Source: Casuarius casuarius
Lineage: Eukaryota; Chordata; Aves; Casuariiformes; Casuariidae
Assembly: GCA_003342895.1 (NCBI GenBank)
Contig: PTFA01000091.1
Location: 3,330,057-3,394,056, forward strand
Direction: 5' to 3'
Length of the DNA: 64,000 nucleotides
Under the pieces are notes generated by a model, which saw nothing but the letters and a program-made list of their open reading frames with translations, was not told where the DNA came from and searched no databases. The position numbers were made by a program, and so were the translations under genes. This document shows positions 47,627-59,010 of this stretch, one piece after another (positions within the stretch are counted from its first letter, which is position 1; each line of letters opens with the position of its first letter).

Positions 47627-50040
47627 TGTTCCTATGGCTGCATTTTTGGGTTGAATAGGGTTATGTTAGCTTCTGGTAACAGTTCTCTTATCTTTTAGTC
47701 AGATTCATCCCCCATAGAACAAACTACACTTTATCAAAACACAAGAAGGGATTTTAAGATGTTAAAAACATAGGTTTTCTTATATGTATCTCAAGTTATT
47801 TCTCATTTTGACTTCAAAAAAAAAAAAAACTTAACTACAAAATACTGGGATACCTCCTACCCTCCCAAACGCACCCCCCCCCGACTGAAAAATACTCATT
47901 TTCCTCCCTCCAGACAGGTGCTTCCTGTCTACATCCAAGACCTTTTTTCTTCTTTTCCAGAAGTCTCATTTTCCCTGTATCCTTGCATGTATTTCTGCAC
48001 TCACTTTAAAGTAAAACTCCTGCCAAAATTCAGGTGTATGAATTCTATACAAACTGTGCTTAAATAATCCATTAAACTAATGTTTTGCAAATTGTGGTTT
48101 CAATCAATGTAATTTAGACCTACTCTAAACAGATCAACTTAGGTGCTGGTTTTAAACCTATCTTGCAAACTACTGCTTTAATGAATATAAAAATATATTT
48201 TCAAGCCCAATTAGTTTTTCTGTTTGCTTGCACCAAGCTAAAGTAAGGGCAGGGAAAAAGTCTTAATTAGTGAAAGATAATGTTGAGGTTTCCCCTTATA
48301 ACAGCAGAGCTTAAATCCAATGAACCTCACGCTTTTGAGATGACACAAGCTGCTTGTTCACCTAAATTAGCGAGCTCTTCTTGCATAGGTTTACTCAGTG
48401 GTGAGGAATTTAGGGCACTTGGTTACAGAACCATTAGATGTTATTGTCAAATTATTTTGCTTGGGAGAAGGCTCTCTAGAGAATCGCTGGCACTTGCACA
48501 GTGAACTGGAAATTATGTACCATCCTTGTCTGTTTTTTACCAGTGGTAATACTTACACTGTTCAGGAGAAGATTAAATTTTTACCCCTCTTCTGAGTGCT
48601 TCCTCAGTAGTTTAGATTCTCAGAGCTACTAGAAACTTTAATTTCAGTTTGCCCTTTCCAAAAAAAAGCCAGTGACTTCAGCAGACCTTACTCACTAGGG
48701 CAATTTCAATATATGTCTTTGTAGTGCTCAGGTTTAGGAGGGTGAGGCAGGACTGGAAATGCTTAAACCTTTGTTTATACCTCGGTTATGGCTGAATTTC
48801 TCTGGCCCCCGGCAAGAGATTTCCAGGACTATGCAAGTGGCATCTGCTCAAAGTGAACTCGGGTCAAGTGGAGCCTGACTGACAGAAAAAGCAAGGGGAA
48901 GCTCCACGTGCCCACAGAAGACTTCATGGCACGCTAGTTGGCTCACTGCAGGTAACACTGAGGGCCTACCCGCTCGAGGGAGGCTGGCGATGGCGTAACT
49001 CAGAGGTTAGACAGGCTGGGGCTTGCACCACACGCAGCTCACCCTGTGAGTCTGCCTGCCTAAAACTCGTTACAGGTTCAGGGTCTGTCTGACCTTTCGT
49101 TAAGCACGAACTTCCACCTGGCAGTATTAAGACATGACTCAGCACTGTTTTGATAATGGTTCTTAATTAAGTGGCTACATACCTAGAGACAATTATGTGC
49201 AACTCACAGGGTGAATATTAGCAAACATTTTCTAAGAGTAAAGCCTGCTAGGCTGTGAAATGCGCTTTCCCAAAAAGCAATGGAAATCTCTTTTGCTGAG
49301 ATACTTCAAGCTAGAAAGCATGAAGTGTAGAAGAGTGTGCTGTAGGGAATTACATCGCACTGATGTTAACCTTCATGTGGCCTAAGACGGCTTAGCTATT
49401 ACTAACTTCTATTGATAATTTTGATAATTACTCCCTTTATTTCTAAACTGAATTGTTGTAATTCATTATAATCTTGTCTAATGGGTCAAATTACTAGGAA
49501 ACTAAAGCAGATACAAAATGAGTTGCTGATAGTTCTTTCTTGGGCCTTAATTGTTTGATCAGTGATTCAACATTAATATATTTTTATCGGCTACCAATTG
49601 CATTTTACATTTTGATTTGGGTTCTTCTAACTCTTACAGCTCCTGATTTACATCACTGTGGACTGACTACTCACTAGCCTTTTAACAAATACACGAGAAA
49701 TGCTATTCTGTGGATCCTTTCCTTATATTATTTTCATCTCCTGGAGATTTGCCTTGCTCCGAGCTGGAGGGTCTGTAGAGCAGGAATTTGTGATTAACAC
49801 ACAATCAGAATAGAGAAGTGTTTAGTAAAGCTTTGTGCTGTTGGTGGGTGTGTATAAATTTAACATATTACAGTTACTATCTCCCCAGAACACCTGAACA
49901 GATGCTTCAAATCTGAAGAAATGAAAGGGACATAAGTATGTGCTTACAGACTTTTTTGAATCAGAGCTGCAAAATACACTCTTGCTAGTTTGCACTAACC
50001 ATTAATACTGGTGTGAATACTTGCGTTGTCGGAATTAACA

Positions 50041-50260
50041 AGCAAGTGAACACCCAGGCAAAGATCATGATTCCCAAGATGCTTCACTAATTACCATGGC
50101 TGTGATTTAATGTTAATTATTTATTACACTTCATTATATTCTATAGCTCAGCTTGTTCAAAACAAAAACCTGAAATGTTGGAATTATGAGCCTTCATTCC
50201 GGCACCATGATATTAAATCTTTTCTAAGAGGGATTTTGTTCTAATTACAAGGTGTATACT
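50041..50260. promoter_or_regulatory. Candidate conserved noncoding element near PPP2R2A
   Basis: Repeat-free sequence with AAAGATCATGATTCCC, CACTAATTACCATGG, TTAATGTTAATTATTTATTA and TTCTAATTACAAGG: many homeodomain-type TAATTA/ATTA cores in 220 bp. Function is unproven. Confidence 0.25.
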
Positions 50261-50302
50261 AAAGCTTCATTAATTTATATTACAGAACTAATTGTAGGCC
50301 TT

Positions 50303-50320
50303 CCCCCCCCCCCCCCCCCC
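50303..50320. repeat. C18 homopolymer
   Basis: An uninterrupted run of 18 C, error-prone in sequencing. Confidence 0.95.
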
Positions 50321-51968
50321 ACAAACACCAGAAGGTCTTGAAACAATGCTCATTCTAGGTGGGCCAAATTCTGGAGTGATAGTACAGAAGGCAATGCATT
50401 ATTTTCACTGTTTGTACATTTTCCTGCTAAAAGGTTGCAGGACACTTCTGTTTAGGGCTGAGAAGGATGTTCTTAAGGAATCCTGAAACAAGAAGACTAC
50501 CAGCTTTTATCCAGAATTTGAGATTGACTAAATCTGGCCAAAAACGTGTAGAATTGAGTGAGTGTGTTCTGAGCTTTGGGAAATGTGCACCTGGCTGTTA
50601 AGGGAAGGCCCTTAACACTGTAGTGATCAAAAAACTGGCCTGTCTAGATTATGAATGTTTTCAAACTTTCAGTGTATTTGCTTTTAGATTTTTTTTGGAT
50701 TGCTCTCAAAGTGGACTAAACAAAATACTTGGTTCCAGATATCCTCAAACTTAGGGGAGTTGCCATTTTTTTTAGAATGCCCCATTATGTTTTGAGTGCT
50801 TTTCAAACATCACTTTATCATTGCTTCCAAGAATTATTTTATTCACATATGCAATCCTTTGAGGAATGTAGAGATAAAGCTGCATTTGTCCAAAGTGGCC
50901 TTTAATCTGGGGCAGTTCTGGGTTCCTGGTATTTACTCTGCAATACAGGGAGGCTGGCTGTATCTGTGTGTTTGTAGAGAGGTGCTCAGTTCCCACAGGG
51001 CTGTTTTGTGCTGCACTTGACTGAGAACCGAATAGTCTTGCATTTTAAGAAAAGCAGCCTCTTAGGTGTTTTGAGCTGGAAATGCAAAACTGGTGTACAT
51101 GACAACTTAGGAGACCTGTCTGAAGGCACGTTGCGGGTTTGGTTGTGCTGGGTTTGCAGGACGAGCTCATGAATCTCAAAGCGAAATCTGGATTAGCAAG
51201 CCCTACCCTGCCTGAGGAGGAGGAAAGCATTTGCACAAACATCTGCAGAGGGAAACTGATGACTTTCACAAGAGCCTAAATAGATCGCTCTGCATCAATT
51301 ATCCGAGTCCTGCGTGTTAAGTGCAGCTGAGACTTTAACTGGGCCCCGTTGAGCTAAAAAGGCGCCTTCATCCTGCCGGCGCCAGCGGGAGTTGTGCCAG
51401 GCCGGGCCCGGCTGGGAGTCTTTCTTCGCGGATCTCTGGCTGCCGGTGCGAAAGGTGGAGGGAGGCTAAAAGCGGCCGAGAGGCGCGGCCGGGTGCGTGC
51501 GGGGAACCGCCACGGGAGCGGCGAGGATGCGCTGGGGCTCTCGAGCGGAACCGGAGACCGAGCGCGCAGGCAGCACGCGAAGCGGCCAAGAGGGCGGAAA
51601 ACGTGCCTCGAGCGGGCCGTGCGGCCCCCGCGGAGCAGCGGCCGGAGGAGGCGGCGCCGAGCGGGGGGAGCAGGGCAGCCGAGGGCAGCGGCCGGGCGCC
51701 CCGGGGGGACGCGAGGGAAGAGCGAGGCGCGCGCTGAGCAGGTAAGGGACGGTAACGGGGGCCTGCGAGGCAGCTCCCCGCTGCAGGCGGGCGGCCGGGC
51801 CCGGGAAAGGCTCGGGAAGGGCCCCGGCGGCGCTGGGGGGGGCCGCGGCGGGGCGGCCCGCTGCCCCGGCCGGCGGCTGCCGCCCGCCCCACCCCGTCCT
51901 ACGGGGGGCAGCGAGGGACGCGCCGCCCCAGCCCCGCCCCGCTCGCTCGCTCGCCCCCCCCCGCCGGG

Positions 51969-51976
51969 TGACGTCA
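51969..51976. promoter_or_regulatory. Palindromic cAMP response element (TGACGTCA)
   Basis: Perfect 8-bp CRE inside the PPP2R2A CpG island, two bases before the gap. CREB/ATF factors bind full CREs, preferentially in CpG-island promoters (established). Use here is inferred. Confidence 0.6.
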
Positions 51977-51978
51977 CC

Positions 51979-52394
51979 NNNNNNNNNNNNNNNNNNNNNN
52001 NNNNNNNNNNNNNNNNNNNNNNNNNNNNNNNNNNNNNNNNNNNNNNNNNNNNNNNNNNNNNNNNNNNNNNNNNNNNNNNNNNNNNNNNNNNNNNNNNNNN
52101 NNNNNNNNNNNNNNNNNNNNNNNNNNNNNNNNNNNNNNNNNNNNNNNNNNNNNNNNNNNNNNNNNNNNNNNNNNNNNNNNNNNNNNNNNNNNNNNNNNNN
52201 NNNNNNNNNNNNNNNNNNNNNNNNNNNNNNNNNNNNNNNNNNNNNNNNNNNNNNNNNNNNNNNNNNNNNNNNNNNNNNNNNNNNNNNNNNNNNNNNNNNN
52301 NNNNNNNNNNNNNNNNNNNNNNNNNNNNNNNNNNNNNNNNNNNNNNNNNNNNNNNNNNNNNNNNNNNNNNNNNNNNNNNNNNNNNNNNNNNNNN
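51979..52394. other. Assembly gap (416 N) in CpG island
   Basis: 416 Ns in the most GC-rich part of the window. No ATGGC[A/G]G followed by a splice donor, as expected for PPP2R2A exon 1, was seen in the flanking sequence, so that exon is probably inside the gap. Confidence 0.97.
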
Positions 52395-52830
52395 CCCTGC
52401 GCTGCCGGCCGCGGCCGCCGGCTCGCTCGCTGCCCTCCCGCCGCGCTCCCAGGCCGCCCGCCGGCGCGCCTCGGGGTCCCCCCCGGCATCTGCTTTCCTC
52501 CCCCCCATCCCTCCTTCCCCGTCCTCCCTTTTTGCAGGAAAAAACCCGGCAGGGAAGCGGCGAGGCGCAGGGGCTCGGCGGGGGGAGCGGTGTATTTCGG
52601 AGTTCAGCGTGGCGGAGGCTGGCAGCCAGGGTGGGTCTTCTGCCGTACGTGTAGCAGGGGCTCGTGGCCGTGCGGCCGCCCGGGCGTGCTGCGCTCCCTC
52701 CTCAGGTGGGGCCGCCCCGGGCAGCGGAGCGCCGCCGTGCGCGGTGGGCTGCTCCGGGGCAGCCGTGCCGGTGTCCGGAGCGCGGCTGCACCCGGCCGCC
52801 GGGCGCAGCCTTTAAATCCCCGGCGAAGGA

Positions 52831-54655
52831 GTGTGAGCTGCGGTGCAGATGTCACTAGATAATCCAGGTCTTTCTCTGTTTTCTGTCTCGCTCCTTTCTG
52901 TGCTCGCTCCCCATTTTGCATCCTGCTTTATTTTGCATCCTGGAGTGCTCTCGGTAGGGTAGAAGCGTGTCTGCATAAGGCATCTTTTCCTTCTTACTTT
53001 CCGTTTTAATTTCCTCCTCCGGAGATGTATTTATCCCCCTCCTCTGCAAACGAGTTGCCTTTCCAGTGCTTTGCATTTGGAGGAGCAAGTGTGGGGGCTG
53101 TGGTAGGCTTATGTTTGCCTTTTCCCCCTACACCGCACGCCTATGCTCCACCCTCTTTTTGGTTTAGTAAAAAAAATGCGGATTTAAATCAAGTAAATTG
53201 TATAAAAAATGAAATTTTAGTCTTATGTAGAAAGAGTAATGATTCTTTTTCTTGTAAGCTATTCCTTTTAAATGCTTCCATGGTGTCAGCTGCTAAATGA
53301 CAAATAAAGCGGGTAGGGAGGGGAAAGAAAATGGGTTGCACAAGTTTAGAGGAATGCTAGAGAAATGTGTGGTATACCTTTCCAGTGTAGCTGCAATAGG
53401 CTTCTTGACATCTCCTGCATAGCTGGATGCTTGTGCTTCCCTTCACCTCGTCAGGTTGCACAGCTTGCTTGTCTGTAAGCTTTCAGAAAAGAAACTAAGA
53501 CAAGCAAAAAAATGCAAGCCGTAGTCTGACTGTGTTCCGGTACTTCTCTTGCCATTCTGTGGCGTTTGGTCTTCTGTGGAAAGATTATTTTATGGCTTCT
53601 GATTTCCATGTCTTCTAACTTTCTTCCCCCTCAACTTAGTGTAGAGGAGGGAAGAAGTATCTTCCGTATTCTGTATTTTTATCCCCAAAGTGCTGATAAA
53701 CTTCTGGATTAAGGCTGTAAATGCCATCTGTTGCTCAGCCTCCTTGGTGCTGTGTGTAGAGAAAAAGTTCCATTTTGACAGGCGCTTTCAGGAAGAGAAA
53801 AAAAAAAAAGGCCAGTCCATTTCGGTCTCTTCCTGTATGTACTCAGCCCAGCAGTGATTTGCTCAGAATGAAATGCAAAAGAAATGGGTGGTGTTTTTTT
53901 GTGTATTTTGGTGGCAGGGTTCAAATGAATCACTGCCTTCCGCGGAGGCAGTAATGTTCCTGAAGTTTTCTCTTCGATCCGTTTTCTATGGTAGTAGAAC
54001 TTGTTAACGTGAGATTGCTTGTTTGCTTTTCTGCTCGATTTGCTGCTTTTTTTTTTTTTAAAAGTCTGATAATTACTTTCATTACTTCTGCGAAGAGATT
54101 CTAAAACTGTGGTAAAATTTTTTTCTTTAGCCTTTAGTACACGGATCCGGTTAAATATTTTTGTTAAGAAAATGAATAGTGTGCTTGGCTTATATCGATT
54201 AAAAGACTGAGATGTTCCGAAAAACGTAGAGCTGTTTTCTGGCAGTTGCTGTTTAAGTTGTTTGTGTTTGTCTACAGAGAGTTCTGCTCTCTAAAGTAGG
54301 AAGAAGCTTCCTGTGAAATAGGATGTTGATGCACTCGCATTTTTAATGCCCAGTTTAAGTTAGCACCAGCAGCGTAACATAGTTTTGCAGGCTTTCAGTG
54401 ACTGAGGCTTTACTCGTTCTTACTGCTTATGCTGTTTTTTGACAAATTTTGCATTGGCCGCTGGCAAATGATTAATGACAAAACCAGTATCTGCAAAGGA
54501 AGAAGGTGGGGAGGGGCAGCCTGCGATTGTGCGGCCAGCACCGCTGAGGAAGTAGGTGTGCGCAGTGCTGCCGGAGCGCTTCAGCTGGCAGCCAGCAGCC
54601 TGCTCTTTGTGTCGCGGGGGGGGGTCTCATTTTTTTTTTCGATTGTGTCTTTTAG
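52831..54655 (+). other. PPP2R2A: PPP2R2A intron 1 (visible part)
   Basis: No coding exon was recognised between the CpG island and exon 2. It includes T and A runs (for example 54049-54059) and a G run at 54615-54624. Open frames here lack familiar motifs. Confidence 0.6.
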
Positions 54656-54730
54656 GAGCTGGAGGAGGAAATGACATTCAGTGGTGTTTTTCTCAGGTGA
54701 AAGGCGCTGTAGATGATGATGTAGCAGAAG
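54656..54730 (+). CDS. PPP2R2A: Protein phosphatase 2A regulatory subunit B55alpha, coding exon 2 (partial gene)
   Basis: This 75-bp exon, with acceptor GTGTCTTTTAG and donor GTAAGA, reads (G)AGGGNDIQWCFSQVKGAV then DDDVAE and one base of the next codon. That matches residues 3-27 of B55alpha, whose N-terminus I recall as MAGAGGGNDIQWCFSQVKG. B55alpha is a seven-bladed WD40 protein of about 447 residues that directs the PP2A core enzyme to substrates. It enters in phase 1, as expected after an ATG-GCx-G first exon. No later exon was found before base 64000, so the WD40 body lies beyond the window. The four B55 paralogues share NDIQWCFSQVKG; the GAGGG prefix and EBF2 linkage point to PPP2R2A. 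Confidence 0.93.
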
Positions 54731-55039
54731 GTAAGAACAATTTTTATTACTGCTAACTTTTTTTCCCTGACTTCCTTATCGCTACTCCTTAGGCAGGAAG
54801 ATTTGAATGCAATCTTGCTAAAATATCTCAGTTCTACTGCGTGTAACTTCAGCAAAGTAAGCAGACAGACATTTAATGTATGCTTGGATACCTAAAGCCA
54901 GGATCAAACTCTGATGGCTTGTGAGTAATGTTTTGTACACTTTTAGCAGGGCTGAATTCAGGCTTCCTGAGTATTTTGCTGGAAGTGTTTGTTTCCCCAA
55001 ATTATTGGTCAGATTTTCCTGTCACTCAGCTTTTGGTTT

Positions 55040-55155
55040 GTGTTTTTTCCTGATCTGCAAAATGAGGAACGTGATACTTGCATTCCACAGGGAGGTGGTG
55101 TGAGAATTAATTAATGTTTGTGCTCTTTGAAGATCTAAGTACTAGATAAAGATCA
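55040..55155 (+). repeat. MIR-like SINE remnant
   Basis: CTGATCTGCAAAATGAGGAA, CATTCCACAGGGAGGTGGTG, TGAGAATTAATTAATGTTTG and CTCTTTGAAGATCTAAGTAC match the MIR 3' half in order (CATCTGTAAAATGGGGATAA ... GGGTTGTTGTGAGGATTAAA ... GCGCTTTGAAGATCT). Confidence 0.6.
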
Positions 55156-55373
55156 AGTAATTTCCCCAATCTTTCTAGCTTCCATTAACCAGAAGAGGAA
55201 GAAATCTGAATATTTGTGCATGTTTACTCATTAAAAAAGAGGGTTTTGTATCTGAGGAGATACTGGAAACTGCCTAAAACTTTTGTAAGCTAGGGCTCCT
55301 AATGCTGGCAGTGACAAATGTCATCTTATACTAAGATGGCTGCCTCTGCCTGTGACTGCAAAAATTCTACTTG

Positions 55374-55395
55374 TTTTTTTTTTTTTTTTTTTTTT
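55374..55395. repeat. T22 homopolymer
   Basis: An uninterrupted run of 22 T. Confidence 0.95.
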
Positions 55396-58300
55396 ACTTG
55401 GCTCAGGCATCATTAGAGAAGTCATACTTTCTCTCTATATTGCTCAGATGGCTGTGCTAGAGAACAAAATTTTCTCTGATCTTTTTCTGTGAAAGTCCCA
55501 CTGACTTCTAAATTTCTTTAGCCATAAGGACCTGTTTGCACAATGTAGCCTGTAAGATCATGAGTTAAAGTTTTTCTTTTGCAAGCAGTGGGCTTTGTCA
55601 CCTCCAGTTCTGGAGAGGGTGGAGGTTATACATATCCCGAATGCTCGTACAGACAAGGGAGAGTTATGTTGTACTTAGAAAAATGGTAAGGAGAGTTCCC
55701 GTTATTTTCACATTTCACGTGTGGTTCAGATTAACTTCTAAAGGCCAAAAACTCAGTATAAACCTAAGTGTGTTGTTTTTGTTTATGACCTATAGCACAT
55801 GGAAAATTATGTGCTTTCAGATACTGTCATTTATAAACTGAAAGATGCATTTTGGAAGCAAGCAAGCCGTAACAATTTTTTTTTTCTTAAGGATGGATTA
55901 ATCTTAAATTGCTTGAACGCAAAACTACTATTAAATGTAGTATAATTTTTTTCTCTGACAGATTTTAAATTTTATAATTTTTATTTTAGTTGTATAACAA
56001 ACTAAGTCCTTAAGTACAAAAATGAGGAAATTGTGGCTAGTGCTGGCAAATAATTCTTCATTGAAATAGACATGGGACATGCATGTGATAGTGATGGATA
56101 TTTTTACATATATGTTTGTGATATAGTGGCTTTCACAGGGATCTGAAAATCCAGAAGTTGGGAAATGTCTGCCCTGAACGCTGTTAGCTGTTCTGAAGTA
56201 TTGTAGTTTGTACTTTGAAAGAAGACTTGCTAGCCTTACGCTTTCTGACAGAGTTTAGCAGCTGCACTATGTATTGGTGGAGCCATGGTGGGTGGAGTTC
56301 AGGGAAGCCTTCGCTGAATTAACTAGCTTCAGTTTCAGCAAGTCAGTCACAGGACGGTTAAAAAAAAATGTAAGAACGTCCACTTTTGATCATATGGGAG
56401 ATGCAGACTTCTGACTTTGCAACACAAAGAAAAATCTGATCTAGTAGTCAGCTATGATTGACTTTGGTTGAGTGCTAAGACACAAACCCAAAAACCTTGA
56501 TATACTGCATGATGTTTGGAAATTTAAATCCCTAGAACCTGGTGTGAGGTCCCTAAAAAGGTATTTTACTTGGTCATAATGAATTTGTTGAGCTGAAATT
56601 CTCTCCTTTTTCTGAGTATTTGGCTCCCACGTGCATGCTGGAAACCGTTGAAAACTAGTTGTCTAAATGAAAATGCATCTTTTAGCTTCCATGAGATCCT
56701 TAGAGTTCCTTTATAATGTCTCTCTGTAATACTGTTGAAATGGTTGATAATGTATCAAGTTGCAACTTTTACATTTTTCCTTTTATTGGCTATATTTTTG
56801 GCTTTAAGCATGCTTTTACTGAAATGAAGCCTTTCGTAGGGTTTTGTTTGCTTTTTACAGAATTGGAATAGCAGTTTTGCATGCCCCTGGTCCCCCTCCT
56901 TCAAAATGCCCAAGGACGAGTTCAGAGTGGCTCTAAGTCTAGTCTGACCTTTTTTTCTCCCTGCCTTTCTGGCTCCTTTCTTGTGGCCAGCACCACAGGG
57001 AAAGCAAAGGCAATCTCGCTGTGTGAAACTTGTGTGATTCTTTCAGCTGCTGTGGTCTGCAAGCTAACGAGGGTGGACTCTGATCGGGTGTCTGTGACTA
57101 TCGAGGATAATGCCAACTTATGTAGGGTAGCATCTAGGGTGTGGATTTGGGTTTTCTAAATGGATGGAGAGTTCAAATGAAAAAAGTGGAATACCAAAAC
57201 TTCACTGAAAAGAAGGTGAAGAAAACAAGGCTGAAAGACAAGGGAGAGGCATGTTTCATTTTGTTTTCTTTCTATTTGTAATACAATATTGCAATATTTA
57301 TATTGGAAGCTGCTCTTTATATATAAGTCTCAATTAAACCCAGGCTATCTTCAGTTTTACCATGCTGGTTAAACTTTGAGTAATCTTTTTCTTTGTTTAA
57401 ATCTAGCTTATTGGTTTATTTTGTACCTGTGCATAAACTAAACTAGTATGTGTCAGCCAGGAAAATGGCATCAATTTAATTGTATTAATCAATATAATGT
57501 AAAACCAGTAATGTCTCTGCAATGTTGCCTGTAATACAGCCCAGTGGAGGATAATTCTTTTAATAAAAATAATAACAGCAACAACAATTTTTAGTGTGGT
57601 AAGAATGCTAGTGCACAGCTGACAGTAGATTTGAGGTCAGATTTGACCTTGTCACCTTCATGTGTAATATATACAACCTATAATTCTTAAGATATTTAGA
57701 GTAGAATGGCTGGCTACTAGAAGGTCACTATTTGGTGGTTTAGATGGCTGAACCATAAACTTTTTTTTTCCTCCTGGCTTTATAAGCACTGTGTAGTAGA
57801 TGGGTGTGATAAAATGTTTCTTGTATTGCTAATGAGGATGGAAGAGAAAGAGCTGTTATTGAAGCTTGAGAAGAGAAGATGGCAATGACTTTACATTCAG
57901 GGCCTGCCTGTGTCATTCTTCTATAGCAAAGCTTTGCTAACTTGAGGAATGTGGATGTGAAAGGAATAGAGAATTGGCCTCTCTTTAGTATAGACAGAGT
58001 TTCTCTGTGCTTGTCAGCTGTGGCCTGGCCCTATTAGATCACAGAAATCAAGTTATAAACTGAATTCTGAGTGTCAGCTTAATATGGTTGGGGTCCTTTA
58101 TTTTAAGTGATGGCAAAAGGTTGTGCTTTTGTCATATAGCAGTCCATTGCGTAAGGGCAGCGTGGGCGCGGCTTGTCCTGCCTCCGCTTCTGAAGTGGCG
58201 GATTCTTTGCACGCTCAGCACAAGTTTTCCTCCCTCTTCAACTTCAGGTTTGTCTGGCTGGAACCCAACCTTACAACACTCCTGTGCTCAGCCTGTAGGT

Positions 58301-58879
58301 TCCATCTCCTCTGGAGAGTTCAGAACCAGGACACTAGATTAGACAAGACTTCTCCCATGGAGAAAACACAGGAAGTCACTGTCCTTGATAACTTAAATGA
58401 TCAGGGTATAAAAAGCATCTGTAAACTGTTGCTTTTTTTTTCTTCTTTTGTGCTATCATTGTTTCTGTGCAAGTAGGACTTAACTGTCCAGAAATGCTCT
58501 AGAGCTGATACTACCATCTTTCTTAGAAATTTCCTCTATAGGATGACTGCAGAAAATGATTACAGAGATTCTCTACAGTTCCTTTGTTTTGGGGGCTGTA
58601 TTGGTTGTGTGTCTGTCTGTCTGGGGGGAGGGTTTTGTTTTGTTTTGTTTTTTTGCTGTTATATTCTCTAAGATGTGGCAACTCCAGTTGGAAACAACCA
58701 AGAACTGTGAATTCAAACCATCTCTGAAAACTAGACACTTGCTTAATGGAACAACTTTGTTCTTCAAAACAAATTAAGTCAAATTTGTTTAATTACTTGG
58801 CAGAAGGAAAAGAATCAAGCTGCTGTATCTAAATGCTCTTTCAAGTGTAATCTAAAGATATGTAAAAGTCTGATAGACT

Positions 58880-59010
58880 GTGTCCAAGGCTGGGAGCCAG
58901 GAACTTAAGTCCTAAGCTTCAACCGTGAGCATCTTTGACAAGTTTTTTTTAACTATTTCATGCCTCAATTGCTTCTGAATGAGGCACTAGCGTATTTACT
59001 GTGGGTGCTG
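58880..59010 (+). repeat. MIR-like SINE remnant (weak)
   Basis: GGGAGCCAGGAACTTAAGTC, CATCTTTGACAAG and ATTTCATGCCTCAATTGCTTC resemble a diverged MIR core (GACTTGGGCAAG ... CTCTGTGCCTCAGTTTCC). Limits are uncertain. Confidence 0.35.

Larger units (their letters stand above)
40640..51355. other. EBF2-PPP2R2A spacer, right part
   Basis: No coding gene was recognised. It holds a GACA microsatellite, several MIR-like remnants, a C18 run (50303-50320), a short CpG-enriched patch near 42025-42120, and unique stretches that may be regulatory (49140-49620, 50041-50260). The longest open frame (201 codons, minus, 41370-41975) crosses the microsatellite and a SINE remnant and is not credible. Confidence 0.5.
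51360..52830 (+). promoter_or_regulatory. PPP2R2A: PPP2R2A CpG-island promoter (interrupted by gap)
   Basis: A very GC- and CpG-rich block about 2-3 kb upstream of the PPP2R2A coding exon at 54656. It contains a perfect palindromic CRE TGACGTCA (51969-51976) immediately before the 416-N gap. A strong splice donor GAGCAG/GTAAGG ends a possible untranslated exon at 51741. The frame entering exon 2 from that donor has TGA four bases earlier, so it cannot supply the start codon. Long open frames across the gap are GC-composition artefacts. Confidence 0.75.

Noticed and set aside
51735..51748. Splice donor GAGCAG/GTAAGG as the end of the PPP2R2A start-codon exon
   Set aside because: In the required phase a TGA lies immediately upstream with no ATG between, so it could only be an untranslated exon.
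51394..52815. 473-codon plus-strand and 384-codon minus-strand open frames across the CpG island
   Set aside because: Both run through 416 Ns and are Arg/Gly/Ala/Pro-rich; absence of stops is explained by GC content and the gap.
56881..57159. 92-codon open frame inside PPP2R2A intron 2
   Set aside because: No known motif, no splice context, isolated.
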